A stretch of DNA of 57,677 nt, from NCBI GenBank assembly GCA_024695935.1, contig JAILHH010000007.1, positions 1 to 57,677 of the forward strand, given 5' to 3'. The first letter of the stretch is position 1. Every line of letters begins with the position of its first letter. A model generated the notes under the pieces. That model was not told where the DNA came from. It did not search any database and saw only the letters and a list, made by a program, of their open reading frames with translations. The translations under genes and the position numbers were made by a program. The DNA is from Acetatifactor sp. (GTDB lineage: Bacteria; Bacillota; Clostridia; Lachnospirales; Lachnospiraceae). Below, piece by piece: positions 7,530 through 15,823 of this stretch.

Positions 7530-8486
7530 TTATTCTTCTGAAGTGTTAAGACCAAGTCCCAACTCTTTAAGTTTTGCAAGAACCTCTTCCAAAGACTTGC
7601 GACCAAGGTTACGAACCTTCATCATGTCATCGGGAGTCTTGTTGCAAAGTTCTTCAACAGTGTTGATACCTGCTCTCTTCAAACAGTTATATGAACGAAC
7701 TGAAAGCTCAAGTTCATCAATACTCATGTTGAATACTTTTTCCTTCTCGTCATCTTCCTTTTCAACAATAACCTCAGCTGACTGAGCTGACTCTGAAAGG
7801 TCGATGAAGAGTTTAAGGTGGTCATTGAGAACCTTTGCTGCAAGGCCAACTGCCTCATCGGGAGCGATGGTGCCGTTTGTGTATACGTCAAGTGTGAGCT
7901 TGTCGTAATCTGTAACCTGGCCAACACGAGTGTTGTTAACTGTTACATTTACTCTCTCAACGGGAGTATAGATAGAATCGATTGCGATAACTCCGATAGG
8001 GAGATCATCACATTTATTCTTATCAGCGCTTACATATCCGCGACCCTTTGTGATGGTCAGCTCCATGTAAAGCTTTGTATCTTTGCCACTGAGTGTAGCG
8101 ATAACAAGGTCAGGATTGAGGATCTCAATATCCTGATCTGCCTGAATATCAGATGCTCTTACCACGCCTTCGCCTTCATACTCGATGTATGCGGTCTTAG
8201 CTTCGTTAGTCTCACTGTTATTCTTGATAGCGAGGCCTTTGATGTTCATGATTATCTCAGTCACATCTTCCTTAACGCCGGGAATAGAACTAAACTCGTG
8301 AAGTACTCCTTCAATCTTTACCTGGCTTACTGCTGCTCCGGGAAGTGAAGAAAGCATAATTCTTCTAAGTGAGTTTCCAAGAGTGATTCCGTATCCTCTC
8401 TCAAGAGGTTCTACAACAAATCTACCATATCTCTTGTCTTCTGAGATCTCAGCAACCTCAATATTAGGTCTTTCAAAATCAAACAC
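7530..8486 (-). CDS. rpoA: RNA polymerase alpha subunit
   Basis: The alpha dimer nucleates RNA polymerase assembly, and its C-terminal domain contacts UP elements and activators. The 318 residues have the N-terminal domain ([20 protein letters not shown]), an acidic linker near residue 235-245 ([10 protein letters not shown]) and the alpha-CTD helix-hairpin-helix ([19 protein letters not shown], then [11 protein letters not shown]). The start codon is GTG at 8484-8486, set 7 bases after AGGAGGG. It sits between rpsD and rplQ as usual. Confidence 0.98.
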   Translation of the reverse strand: MFDFERPNIEVAEISEDKRYGRFVVEPLERGYGITLGNSLRRIMLSSLPGAAVSQVKIEGVLHEFSSIPGVKEDVTEIIMNIKGLAIKNNSETNEAKTAYIEYEGEGVVRASDIQADQDIEILNPDLVIATLSGKDTKLYMELTITKGRGYVSADKNKCDDLPIGVIAIDSIYTPVERVNVTVNNTRVGQVTDYDKLTLDVYTNGTIAPDEAVGLAAKVLNDHLKLFIDLSESAQSAEVIVEKEDDEKEKVFNMSIDELELSVRSYNCLKRAGINTVEELCNKTPDDMMKVRNLGRKSLEEVLAKLKELGLGLNTSEE

Positions 8487-8519
8487 TGCAAATTCCCTCC
8501 TTTAAGGTGTATTAAGGGC

Positions 8520-9113
8520 TTATTTAGAATATAACTCGACGATAAGCATCTCATCAACAGGAACATCGATCATCTCTCTTGTGGGGAGATTCTTTACTGT
8601 TGCCTTGCAGTTCTCAAGGTCTGAGTCGATCCATTCGGGAACAAGACGTCCGCTTGTAACCTCAAGGATATCTTTATATCTCTGTAATCCCTTAGCCTTC
8701 TCAGTAAGTTCGATAACATCTCCAGCCTTTACAAGGTATGAAGGAATGTTAACTTTCTTGCCATTTACGAGGATGTGCTTGTGATCTACAACCTGTCTTG
8801 CCTCTCTACGAGTTCTTGCGAGACCCATTCTGAAAACAACGTTGTCAAGACGGCTCTCAAGAATAGTCATAAGGTTCTCACCTGTAAGACCCTTCATTCT
8901 ATCTGCTCTCTCATAGTAATTTCTGAAAGGCTTCTCAAGAACGCCATAGATGAATTTAGCTTTCTGCTTTTCTCTAAGCTGAAGACCATACTCGCTTACT
9001 TTCTTGCCTGCTCTGGCGTTTGTTCTGTTTGACTTTTTGTCATAGCCTAAAAATGAAGGCTCAAGACCAAGAGACCTACATCTCTTTAAAATCGGTGTAC
9101 GATTAACTGCCAT
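8520..9113 (-). CDS. rpsD: 30S ribosomal protein S4
   Basis: S4 is a primary 16S rRNA binder of the small-subunit body. The 197-residue product has the N-terminal RxR-rich domain and the S4 domain (ARTRREARQVVDHKHILVNG, about residues 100-160). Only one Cys is near the N-terminus (RCRSLG), so it is a zinc-free type. It lies between rpsK and rpoA, the alpha-operon order. Confidence 0.98.
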   Translation of the reverse strand: MAVNRTPILKRCRSLGLEPSFLGYDKKSNRTNARAGKKVSEYGLQLREKQKAKFIYGVLEKPFRNYYERADRMKGLTGENLMTILESRLDNVVFRMGLARTRREARQVVDHKHILVNGKKVNIPSYLVKAGDVIELTEKAKGLQRYKDILEVTSGRLVPEWIDSDLENCKATVKNLPTREMIDVPVDEMLIVELYSK

Positions 9114-9200
9114 TTTTTTAATCTCCTTTAAAATAATGTTTACAACGCCACAGTGGCGCCTTCATCCATTGTTGATACGAAATAAAATAACGAAATAATA

Positions 9201-9596
9201 TTAGACACGACGTCTCTTGGGAGGACGGCATCCGTTGTGAGGAACGGGTGTTACATCAGCGATGCTGAGTACATCAAGTCCTGCTGCCTGAAGAGCACGG
9301 ATAGCTGCTTCACGTCCTGAACCGGGTCCCTTTACGAATACGTCTACGCTCTTAAGTCCGTGAGGAAGAGCTGCCTTTGTAGCTGTCTCTGCTGCCATCT
9401 GAGCTGCGTAAGGAGTTGACTTTCTGGATCCTCTGAATCCAAGTCCGCCTGCACTTGCCCATGAAAGAGCATTTCCTTCTGTGTCTGTAAGTGTAACGAT
9501 TGTATTGTTGAATGATGCCTGGATATGTGCCTGTCCACGCTCAACGTTCTTTCTTACACGCTTCTTTGTTACTTTCTTTGCAACCTGCTTTGCCAT
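9201..9596 (-). CDS. rpsK: 30S ribosomal protein S11
   Basis: S11 shapes the platform and the mRNA exit path. The 131 residues include [53 protein letters not shown] and the basic C-terminus [10 protein letters not shown]. Normal length. Follows rpsM by 91 bases. Confidence 0.98.
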   Translation of the reverse strand: MAKQVAKKVTKKRVRKNVERGQAHIQASFNNTIVTLTDTEGNALSWASAGGLGFRGSRKSTPYAAQMAAETATKAALPHGLKSVDVFVKGPGSGREAAIRALQAAGLDVLSIADVTPVPHNGCRPPKRRRV

Positions 9597-9687
9597 TTTA
9601 AACTAACCTCTTTCTGATCTGCGATTCCAAATTATAAATGCGGAATCAGTTTAAATTTGTTAATAGTTAAATACAAATAAGAAAAAA

Positions 9688-10059
9688 TTATTTCTTCTTG
9701 TTTGCAACTGTACGCTTAGGTCCTTTTCTGGTTCTAGCGTTGTTCTTTGTGTTCTGTCCACGAACGGGAAGACCTTTACGATGACGGATACCACGATAGC
9801 AACCGATCTCCTGAAGAGTCTTGATGTTAAGAGCTACTTCTCTACGAAGATCACCCTCTACGATAACTCCGAGTTTCTCCATTGCATCACTGATCTTTTT
9901 AACTTCATCGTCGGTAATGTCTCTTACTCTGGTATCAGGATTTACGCCTGATTCAGCAAGGATCTTGTCTGCTGTTGCTCTGCCGATACCATAGACATAA
10001 GTCAAACCGATCTCAATTCGTTTTTCTCTGGGTAAGTCTACACCTGCGATACGAGCCAT
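9688..10059 (-). CDS. rpsM: 30S ribosomal protein S13
   Basis: S13 is a head protein contacting the P-site tRNA and the 50S subunit. The product (123 residues) shows [20 protein letters not shown], the helix-hairpin-helix YGIGRATA and the C-terminal [18 protein letters not shown]. Preceded by GGAGG about 10 bases before the ATG. A 314-base gap separates it from rpmJ, longer than usual. Confidence 0.98.
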   Translation of the reverse strand: MARIAGVDLPREKRIEIGLTYVYGIGRATADKILAESGVNPDTRVRDITDDEVKKISDAMEKLGVIVEGDLRREVALNIKTLQEIGCYRGIRHRKGLPVRGQNTKNNARTRKGPKRTVANKKK

Positions 10060-10373
10060 TTACGTTTCCTCCATTTCACGTGCCCCTTTGCTCTTTTGGG
10101 GTCACTTCTTTGTGCACGAAAAGTTGGTCTGTTAATATGTGCACGATAAAAATAGTTACTTGTTGATTGGGGCTTTCACCCAACCGGACGCACAAAACGT
10201 TTCCGATCTTTCCATCTGAAATGTCTTTATCACATTAAAGATGGTACCAAGAAGTAATCTCCGTAAGCTCTATCCGCTATATTATGAAAATTGGCCAATG
10301 CCAATTCAGCCGCCATAATTACAGGGACAAAAGCTTAAACACCTTGATCATTTCTCTTCAGATCAAGTGGTGA
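10060..10373. other. Long rpmJ-rpsM intergenic region with hairpins
   Basis: No gene is visible. It contains CACTTGATC/GATCAAGGTG (10342-10370), a hairpin just after the rpmJ stop that may attenuate or end the infA-rpmJ transcript, though the T-run behind it is weak. It also has two GTGCAC palindromes (near 10112 and 10138), a GGGG/CCCC hairpin near 10083-10102 and a TTGGGG/CACCCAA pair near 10166-10184. No clear promoter for rpsM was recognised. Confidence 0.4.
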
Positions 10374-10487
10374 TTAGCCCTGTCTCTGTTTGTGCTTAGG
10401 ATTCTCACAGATAACTCTGATACGTCCTTTTCTTTTGATGATTTTGCATTTCTCGCAAATTGGTTTTACTGATGATCTAACCTTCAC
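10374..10487 (-). CDS. rpmJ: 50S ribosomal protein L36
   Basis: L36 is a tiny zinc-binding 50S protein. Translating the minus strand gives 37 residues beginning (M)[19 protein letters not shown] and ending NPKHKQRQG. The ligands C11, C14, C27 and H32 are all kept, so this is the zinc-containing C+ paralog. The start is GTG at 10485-10487, with AGGAGGG 6 bases upstream. It is flanked by infA and rpsM as in other Firmicutes. Confidence 0.95.
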   Translation of the reverse strand: MKVRSSVKPICEKCKIIKRKGRIRVICENPKHKQRQG

Positions 10488-10520
10488 GTTAAACCCTCCT
10501 TTCAAAAAAGACCGTTTTAT

Positions 10521-10556
10521 AATATAACATAGCCCCTTGCAATTTGCAAGAGGCTA
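10521..10556 (-). promoter_or_regulatory. Hairpin overlapping a possible rpmJ promoter
   Basis: On the minus strand TTGCAA (10549-10544), 17 bases and TATATT (10526-10521) form a fair promoter 35-60 bases before rpmJ. The -35 lies in a palindrome in which TAGCCTCTTGCAA pairs with TTGCAAGGGGCTA. The same DNA could work as a processing hairpin after infA or as an internal promoter. Confidence 0.4.
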
Positions 10557-10598
10557 CGGGAATAAATTTTCATAATTTACAAATTATTTAAAAAATAC

Positions 10599-10817
10599 TT
10601 ATTTATCTCTCCAGATGATACGTCCCTTGGAAAGATCGTAGGGTGAAAGTTCAAGTGTTACCTTGTCACCGGGAAGGATACGGATGAAGTTCTGACGGAG
10701 CTTGCCGCTAATGGTGGCAAGAACCTTGTGTCCGTTTTCCAGTTCTACGCGAAACATGGTGTTGGGAAGCTTTTCAACTACGGTTCCTTCAATTTCGATT
10801 ACATCACTTTTAGACAT
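10599..10817 (-). CDS. infA: Translation initiation factor IF-1
   Basis: IF-1 blocks the A site of the 30S subunit during initiation. The 72-residue OB-fold protein ([52 protein letters not shown]) has the family's exact length. It lies between the KOW gene and rpmJ. Confidence 0.98.
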   Translation of the reverse strand: MSKSDVIEIEGTVVEKLPNTMFRVELENGHKVLATISGKLRQNFIRILPGDKVTLELSPYDLSKGRIIWRDK

Positions 10818-10855
10818 ATATTTCCTCCAAATACTATTTTACATATGTTAAAGAT

Positions 10856-11113
10856 TTACTGTTTCATGAACAATCTGATCTCTCTCTTAATTTCTTCATC
10901 GGTTATTTTCTTATTATTAATAAGTCTTTCATAGAGATCATCGTTCACTTTTTTGTTGATCTTTTGCACGTGCTTTAATTTCTTTTTCTTAGGCTTGTCC
11001 ACAGTTTTGGTGGTTCCGTTTATCAGATAAAGCACATTTCCTTCATCCCTTAACACCAAATATATCTCGCCCTTATCGTGCCCCGCCAGGGAGCTGACAA
11101 ATGTACCGGTCAT
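10856..11113 (-). CDS. KOW-domain RNA-binding protein (L14e-like)
   Basis: An 85-residue protein with an N-terminal KOW-type barrel (GTFVSSLAGHDKGEIYLVL, then VLYLINGTTKTVDKPKKKK) and a charged helical C-terminus (about residues 55-85). Clostridia commonly carry such a gene between map and infA; its job is unknown, but RNA or ribosome binding is likely from the fold. RBS AGGTGA lies 4 bases before the ATG. It is 11 bases from the map stop, so co-transcription is very likely. Confidence 0.85.
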   Translation of the reverse strand: MTGTFVSSLAGHDKGEIYLVLRDEGNVLYLINGTTKTVDKPKKKKLKHVQKINKKVNDDLYERLINNKKITDEEIKREIRLFMKQ

Positions 11114-11124
11114 AAATTCACCTG

Positions 11125-11877
11125 TTAATATAAGGTAAGAATCTCTGGCTCGCCGTCAGTTATGAGGATCGTATTCTCATAATGAGCAGATATGGAGCCG
11201 TCTGCGGTAACTACGGTCCAGTCGTCATCAAGCCATTCCACATCGGCGCCTCCCAGATTTATCATGGGCTCAACTGCGATGGTCATGCCAGCCTGAAGCC
11301 TGGGGCCTTTTTTCTTTTGTGCAAAATTGGGGATCTGAGGATCCTCATGAAGATGAGTTCCGATCCCGTGACCCACAAGTTCCTTTACTATACCATATCC
11401 ATATCTGGAAATGGAAGCATCAATGGCATTTGAAATATCAAAGAGGTGATTGCCCTCCTTTGCAAATTTAATGCCGTCAAAGAAGCTCTGCTTTGTTCTC
11501 TCGATCAAAAGCCTTGCGTCCTCTGAGATCTCTCCGATGCCAAAGGTCCTTGCCATATCCGAGTGATAACCTTTATAGATAAGTCCCGCATCGAGACTAA
11601 CGATATCACCCTCTTTTAATATATGATTCTTCTTTGGGATGCCGTGGACGATCTCGTCGTTTACGGACACACAAATAGAAGCGGGATAACCTTCATAATG
11701 TAAAAAGTTTGGAATACAACCATGCGCTCTGATAAGCTTGTCCCCAAGGATATTAACTTCCATGGTGCTCATTCCCGGCTTTACTTCGTTTTCAAGATTC
11801 TGAAAAACATCTGCCAAAAGTCTGCAGGACTCCCTCATCAATTCAATTTCTTTCTGTGATTTAATTGTAATCGCCAT
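11125..11877 (-). CDS. map: Methionine aminopeptidase, type I
   Basis: Removes the initiator Met from nascent proteins. All five metal ligands are visible: Asp in SLDAG (about 96), Asp in YHSDMART (about 107), His in GHGIGTHLHE (about 171), Glu in AVEPM (about 204) and Glu in HYENT (about 235). At 250 residues it has no N-terminal zinc or SH3 extension. It follows adk by 21 bases. Confidence 0.97.
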   Translation of the reverse strand: MAITIKSQKEIELMRESCRLLADVFQNLENEVKPGMSTMEVNILGDKLIRAHGCIPNFLHYEGYPASICVSVNDEIVHGIPKKNHILKEGDIVSLDAGLIYKGYHSDMARTFGIGEISEDARLLIERTKQSFFDGIKFAKEGNHLFDISNAIDASISRYGYGIVKELVGHGIGTHLHEDPQIPNFAQKKKGPRLQAGMTIAVEPMINLGGADVEWLDDDWTVVTADGSISAHYENTILITDGEPEILTLY

Positions 11878-11898
11878 GACGTCTCCTGTTCCGGATAA

Positions 11899-12540
11899 TT
11901 AACCCAATATAGCAACGATGGATGCAAATACGTCGCTTGTGCTAACTGTTCCATCAACGGTCTTTAACACGCCTTTCTTTGTATAGAAGTCGATAAGAGG
12001 CTGTGTCTGATCGTGGTAAACTTTAAGTCTGTTAAGTACTGTCTCAGGCTTGTCATCATCTCTTAAGATAAGCTTCTCGCCGCAGACATCGCAGATTCCT
12101 TCTTTTTTGGGAGGAACGTGCTCGATGTGATATGTCGCACCGCACTTAACGCATGCACGGCGTCCGCCCATACGCTTTACGATATTCTCATCGGGAACAT
12201 CAACGTTGATAGCAAAATCAACTTTTTCTCCAAGCTCTGAGAGAGCTTTGTCGAGAACCTCTGCCTGAGGAATGGTTCTGGGGAATCCGTCGAGAACATA
12301 GCCGTTCTTGCAGTCATCCTGAGCAACTCTGTCGAGAAGGATCTTTACTGTAAGTTCATCGGGAACAAGAAGTCCCTGATCCATATATTTCTTGGCTTCC
12401 ATGCCAAGCTCTGTGCCGCCCTTGATGTTGGCACGGAAAATATCACCTGTTGATACGTGTGGAATGCTGTACTTCTCGGCAATCATCTTTGCCTGTGTTC
12501 CCTTTCCAGCTCCGGGAGCACCTAACATTATAATCTTCAT
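11899..12540 (-). CDS. adk: Adenylate kinase, zinc-LID type
   Basis: Catalyses ATP + AMP = 2 ADP. The P-loop [10 protein letters not shown] begins near residue 7, the AMP site TGDIFR is next, and the LID carries a four-Cys zinc site (CVKCG, then CDVCG). The start at 12540 ([10 protein letters not shown], 213 residues) fits the family; an upstream ATG at 12555 would add five residues and has a poorer site. In most Firmicutes adk directly follows secY. Here a 19-kb block lies between them and adk has its own promoter. Confidence 0.97.
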   Translation of the reverse strand: MKIIMLGAPGAGKGTQAKMIAEKYSIPHVSTGDIFRANIKGGTELGMEAKKYMDQGLLVPDELTVKILLDRVAQDDCKNGYVLDGFPRTIPQAEVLDKALSELGEKVDFAINVDVPDENIVKRMGGRRACVKCGATYHIEHVPPKKEGICDVCGEKLILRDDDKPETVLNRLKVYHDQTQPLIDFYTKKGVLKTVDGTVSTSDVFASIVAILG

Positions 12541-12640
12541 ATAAATATACTCCATTTCCGGGCTTTTCTTTCCGCCCGTCAGATAAATTATTTAATAAAC
12601 GGTACATAAATACCCTGGGTAAAATTGCCCAACCTTTGTT

Positions 12641-12669
12641 ATGATAAACTGTTTTTTTGAAATTTGCAA
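12641..12669 (-). promoter_or_regulatory. Promoter of the adk-map-infA group
   Basis: Minus-strand TTGCAA (12669-12664), a 17-base spacer and TATCAT (12646-12641) lie about 100 bases upstream of adk. This supports independent transcription of adk now that secY is far away. A small TGGG/CCCA hairpin follows in the leader (about 12616-12631). Confidence 0.55.
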
Positions 12670-12704
12670 TAAAAATTGAGTTTTACAAAGGTCTGTTCCT
12701 GTCT

Positions 12705-13715
12705 TTACATCATTTTTTCAATCTCTTTGCAGGCATCAATATACATTTTTTCAAGACTTTGCATCGGTTCCCACTCACAGTTTCTCAGCTTTTGTGCAGA
12801 CATGTAAAGGCATGAATCCGGGGCGTAGCCGGTCTTTTCCGGATCCGCTTCCTCTATCCTTACTTTTATGTGATGCCCGTAAAGAGGGGCTATTTTGTCG
12901 CGGACAAGAACAGCCATGTCGAAAATGCTCATGGAATTTTGCTCATTAACTACATTATATATGTCACCGTTTGTAAAGCTGTAGTTTCTTTTGTATTCCT
13001 CCTCGATGCCGGCAAGTAAAAGCAACGCATCCAGGCAGTCGTCTATGCCGCAGTAGTTTCCGATGGATCTGCCTTTGGTCTTAAGGACTATATCCTCTCC
13101 GGAAACTGCTGCCCTTGCAAACTGCATAAAGACTCTGTTGTCGGTTTCTTTTACCCCGCGGCCAAAGGTCTGTGCGAGACGGGCTGTGAGGACAGGGATG
13201 CTTTTTTCTGAAGCATATTTTTTGCAGAGGTCTTCTGCTCTTTTTTTGGCAAGAGGGTAACAGCTTCGGGCCTTGCTTACGTCGATCGTTCCGAGTTTTT
13301 CCTCTGTGAGGGGGTGGCTCTTATCGGATGTGACACTTCCGTAAACTTCCACGGAGGAAAGGTTAATCATCCTTTTTAATGAAGAACCGCATTTTACGGC
13401 GTATCGGAGGATGTTCTCTGTCCCTGTGAGGATCCCATCATATACGGACGTGGGGTTATTTATCATCTCTTTAGATGATGTGGTGGCTGCGCAGTGAAAA
13501 ATGTAATCTGCAGGGCACCCTGTCTTTTCCCAAAGGTCATTTTCCAGACTAAGGTCAGCCTCTATGAGCCTTACGTCTTCCGGCAAAATTTTCTTTGCGC
13601 TCTCAGTGTCTCTGACCACCGCTATAATCCTCGCTTCGCGGTCTTTTTTAAGTATTCTGTTTATGATCATGCCGCCGATATAGCCGGTGGCCCCTGTAAT
13701 AAGGAATGTTTTCAT
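12705..13715 (-). CDS. NAD-dependent sugar epimerase/dehydratase (extended SDR)
   Basis: Nucleotide-sugar-modifying Rossmann enzyme. The 336 residues show the NAD motif TGATGYIGG near the N-terminus, the D-F-H-C-A-A-type strand (YIFHCAATT), the catalytic Ser region (INLSSVEVYG) and Tyr/Lys in CYPLAKKRAED. The C-terminal half is substrate-binding. I start at the ATG at 13715; a GTG two codons upstream is too close to GAGGG. It lies downstream of the ATPase gene and next to adk, so it may be the distal end of the envelope block. Exact substrate unknown. Confidence 0.85.
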   Translation of the reverse strand: MKTFLITGATGYIGGMIINRILKKDREARIIAVVRDTESAKKILPEDVRLIEADLSLENDLWEKTGCPADYIFHCAATTSSKEMINNPTSVYDGILTGTENILRYAVKCGSSLKRMINLSSVEVYGSVTSDKSHPLTEEKLGTIDVSKARSCYPLAKKRAEDLCKKYASEKSIPVLTARLAQTFGRGVKETDNRVFMQFARAAVSGEDIVLKTKGRSIGNYCGIDDCLDALLLLAGIEEEYKRNYSFTNGDIYNVVNEQNSMSIFDMAVLVRDKIAPLYGHHIKVRIEEADPEKTGYAPDSCLYMSAQKLRNCEWEPMQSLEKMYIDACKEIEKMM

Positions 13716-13796
13716 GGTCACGCCCTCTTTATATGAAAGTCGTTTTCTCTTTCGATGTCACTTTTTAGTAAGCGATTGCTGATCTACATATTTTTG

Positions 13797-13812
13797 CTTG
13801 ACGTACGTCAAG
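13797..13812. promoter_or_regulatory. Perfect 16-bp palindrome, operator candidate
   Basis: CTTGACGTACGTCAAG is its own reverse complement. Read on the minus strand its TTGACG would serve as a -35 with a weak -10 (TGTAGA) 17 bases on, about 80 bases before the epimerase gene at 13715. A repressor site over a promoter would look like this; the regulator is unknown. Confidence 0.45.
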
Positions 13813-13904
13813 TAATTTCACATTTTTGATCTTCGACCACATTTCTGTTGCAAAATCTAACCGGTAAAAAAAGAGTTGCTTAAGGCAATACTTAATTATG
13901 TGGC

Positions 13905-15209
13905 TCAAATAAATGTTGCCATATATAAAGGAAGTGTTATTATGCCATCATCGTCTATGCCAATATTGGCGTCAGCAAATTTGTATGCATCTTTTATCTC
14001 TTCCCTTTTTATTATTGATTTCAATGAATTTGCCCTTGAGTTACCACTTTTAACTTCAATCGGAACAACCTGACCATCTATCTGAATCAAAAAATCAAGT
14101 TCTCGTTTTGAGGATTCATTTTTGTAGAAAAACATGGAATATCCTTTTTTATACAGCGCATCGGCAACGGCGCACTCGTACAACCCGCCTTTGGTATTTC
14201 CGGCAAGCGTATTCTCCACAATATGCTGTTTCAAGCCAAAATCTTTCATAGCGACAAGAAGCGACAAATCAGTAGTATAAGCTCTGAAAAAATCATTGCG
14301 GGCATAATCATCCAAATCATATTTAACATCCGTTACCATTTTACACAAATGAATGATATCTGCCTTCAAAAGCCACTCTATGCTGCTGTAGTATTTTTGC
14401 GCCCTTGCTCCGCTTTCGATTTCCTTGTACTGAAACTTATGATTTTCTTTATCAAGCAGCTGCTTTGCAAGTGTCAGGTAACTCTTCTCCGCCTTTACTT
14501 TCTCCTCGGCGGTTGCATAATGGGCAATATCGTATTGATATCCCATAAGTATATTTTTTTGAACTGTATCAACTTCTCTGAAATCTCTTGTGTCAATATA
14601 TTTTTGAACAGCCTCAGGCATACCTCCGATTGCAATGTAGTGTCTGTAATACTCCATAAGTTTGGTGTGGATTGCTCCGGGGATTTCTTTTCTTTCTCTG
14701 AGATAATCATACAATGAACCGATAATGTCATCACCAATTCCAATGCCCCATAAAAATTCTTCAAAATCCAGCCCGTACATATTTATATAATCCACATAAC
14801 CTACGGGGTATGAAGAAGCCCTCTTATAATCGATTCCAAGTAGCGATCCGGATGCAATGACGTCATATCTGCCATCGATTGCCCAGAATTTCAATGCTGT
14901 AATTGCTTCTTCGCACTCCTGAATCTCATCAAGAAATATAAGCGTTTTCCCTTCCACAATCTTCTTGTCAGGATATCTGAATCTAATCGCCATAACCATG
15001 TCATCCACGGTAAGGTCGCCTGCAAATACTTCTGCTGCAGAAGGTGTCTGCTTAAAATTTATCTCCAGAAATTCATCATAGTTTTCTTCACCGAATCGCT
15101 CTACCACATAAGTTTTGCCAATCTGCCTGGCTCCCTGAACAATCAGACATTTTTTATTTTTATTGGCGACCCAGTTTTTAAGTTGTTCGCTGACTTTTCG
15201 CTTCAACAT
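13905..15209 (-). CDS. AAA-family ATPase with DUF4143 C-terminal domain
   Basis: A 434-residue protein of the large AAA_14/DUF4143 group. It has Walker A GARQIGKT (about 27-34), Walker B LIFLDEIQE (about 90-98) and a C-terminal nuclease-like segment with ELDFLI, then VPIEVKSG (about 380-400) resembling a PD-(D/E)XK core. These proteins are common mobile accessory genes; their biological role is unsettled. The start at 15209 has only a weak site (GGTAAT) upstream. Three tandem 33-bp repeats lie upstream, and an istB scar beyond them, so the gene looks acquired. Confidence 0.85.
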   Translation of the reverse strand: MLKRKVSEQLKNWVANKNKKCLIVQGARQIGKTYVVERFGEENYDEFLEINFKQTPSAAEVFAGDLTVDDMVMAIRFRYPDKKIVEGKTLIFLDEIQECEEAITALKFWAIDGRYDVIASGSLLGIDYKRASSYPVGYVDYINMYGLDFEEFLWGIGIGDDIIGSLYDYLRERKEIPGAIHTKLMEYYRHYIAIGGMPEAVQKYIDTRDFREVDTVQKNILMGYQYDIAHYATAEEKVKAEKSYLTLAKQLLDKENHKFQYKEIESGARAQKYYSSIEWLLKADIIHLCKMVTDVKYDLDDYARNDFFRAYTTDLSLLVAMKDFGLKQHIVENTLAGNTKGGLYECAVADALYKKGYSMFFYKNESSKRELDFLIQIDGQVVPIEVKSGNSRANSLKSIIKREEIKDAYKFADANIGIDDDGIITLPLYMATFI

Positions 15210-15292
15210 ACCATTACCTCTCGTGTCTGCACTTAAGCACCACTACACTTTAAACTTTAAGTTTCAATCCGTAATGCTATTTTACACCCTTA

Positions 15293-15377
15293 TCAACATT
15301 TTGGAAAGGTATTTTGTACGGTTCGTCAACATTTTTGAAAGGTATTTTGTGTGATTCATCAACATTTTGGAAAATGT
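15293..15377. repeat. Three tandem 33-bp repeats upstream of the ATPase gene
   Basis: TCAACATTTTTGAAAGGTAT-type units start at 15293, 15326 and 15359, an exact 33-base spacing. The first two units are nearly identical over their full length; the third decays after TCAACATTTTGGAAAATG. The position 85-165 bases before the ATPase start would suit a regulator-binding array. The rest of 15210-15515 shows no gene. Confidence 0.65.
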
Positions 15378-15386
15378 GTTAAAAAG

Positions 15387-15427
15387 TTTAACTCGCCCAC
15401 CACCGAGTCGGTTGCAGCCGAGTTAAA
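15387..15427. repeat. Inverted repeat next to the 33-bp repeats
   Basis: TTTAACTCG (15387-15395) pairs perfectly with CGAGTTAAA (15419-15427). An inner ACCGAGTCGGT palindrome lies in the loop. It may be a terminator-like or cruciform structure; there is no T-run on either side. Confidence 0.45.
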
Positions 15428-15515
15428 TATCATTACAAAGCCTGCTATTTCATTGTATTTGTATTGATTCTGCACTACTGGAAGTTAGGAGTATAATAAA
15501 GAGGGACCAAACACG

Positions 15516-15707
15516 ATGAGTTTCACAAGCAACAAAGGGCCGGACAAGTGGGGAGAATTCTTCGGTGAAGATGATACTCTCTTTTGCGCTATGGATCGAA
15601 TTTTTGATGAAGCAACAGTATTTATGATTAAGGGAAACAGCTACTGGGGACGTAAGTGTGAGACTGTTTCTCTTTCGGCTGGAGAAGCAATAAATTTACC
15701 TAACTAA
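15516..15707 (+). pseudogene. istB: 3' remnant of an IS21-type istB helper ATPase
   Basis: The 63 residues (SFTSNKGPDKWGEFFGEDD, AMDRIFDEATVFMIKGNSY, GRKCETVSL) match the C-terminal end of IstB, which loads the IS21 transposase. The P-loop and Walker B domain, normally the first two thirds, are missing and no istA is present. A ribosome binding site (AGAGGG) happens to lie before the ATG. The following 15730-15800, with CTGAAATTGGCTATTTC and GAATGGCCGATTCC, may be the old IS end. I take it as a transposition scar at the edge of the glycan locus. Confidence 0.75.
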
Positions 15708-15823
15708 GAAAGGAGAAAATTGGTGCATTGTTTTTTTCTATTCGGCTGAAATTGGCTATTTCTTTCCGACTCTGAATGGCCGATTCCGCCCGACGCTAAC
15801 ACTCTTGCAATCAATTATTCAAG

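Noticed and set aside
15387-15427. A tRNA-like or riboswitch fold
   Set aside because: The stem is a single inverted repeat with no cloverleaf, no CCA-proximal pairing or T-loop sequence.
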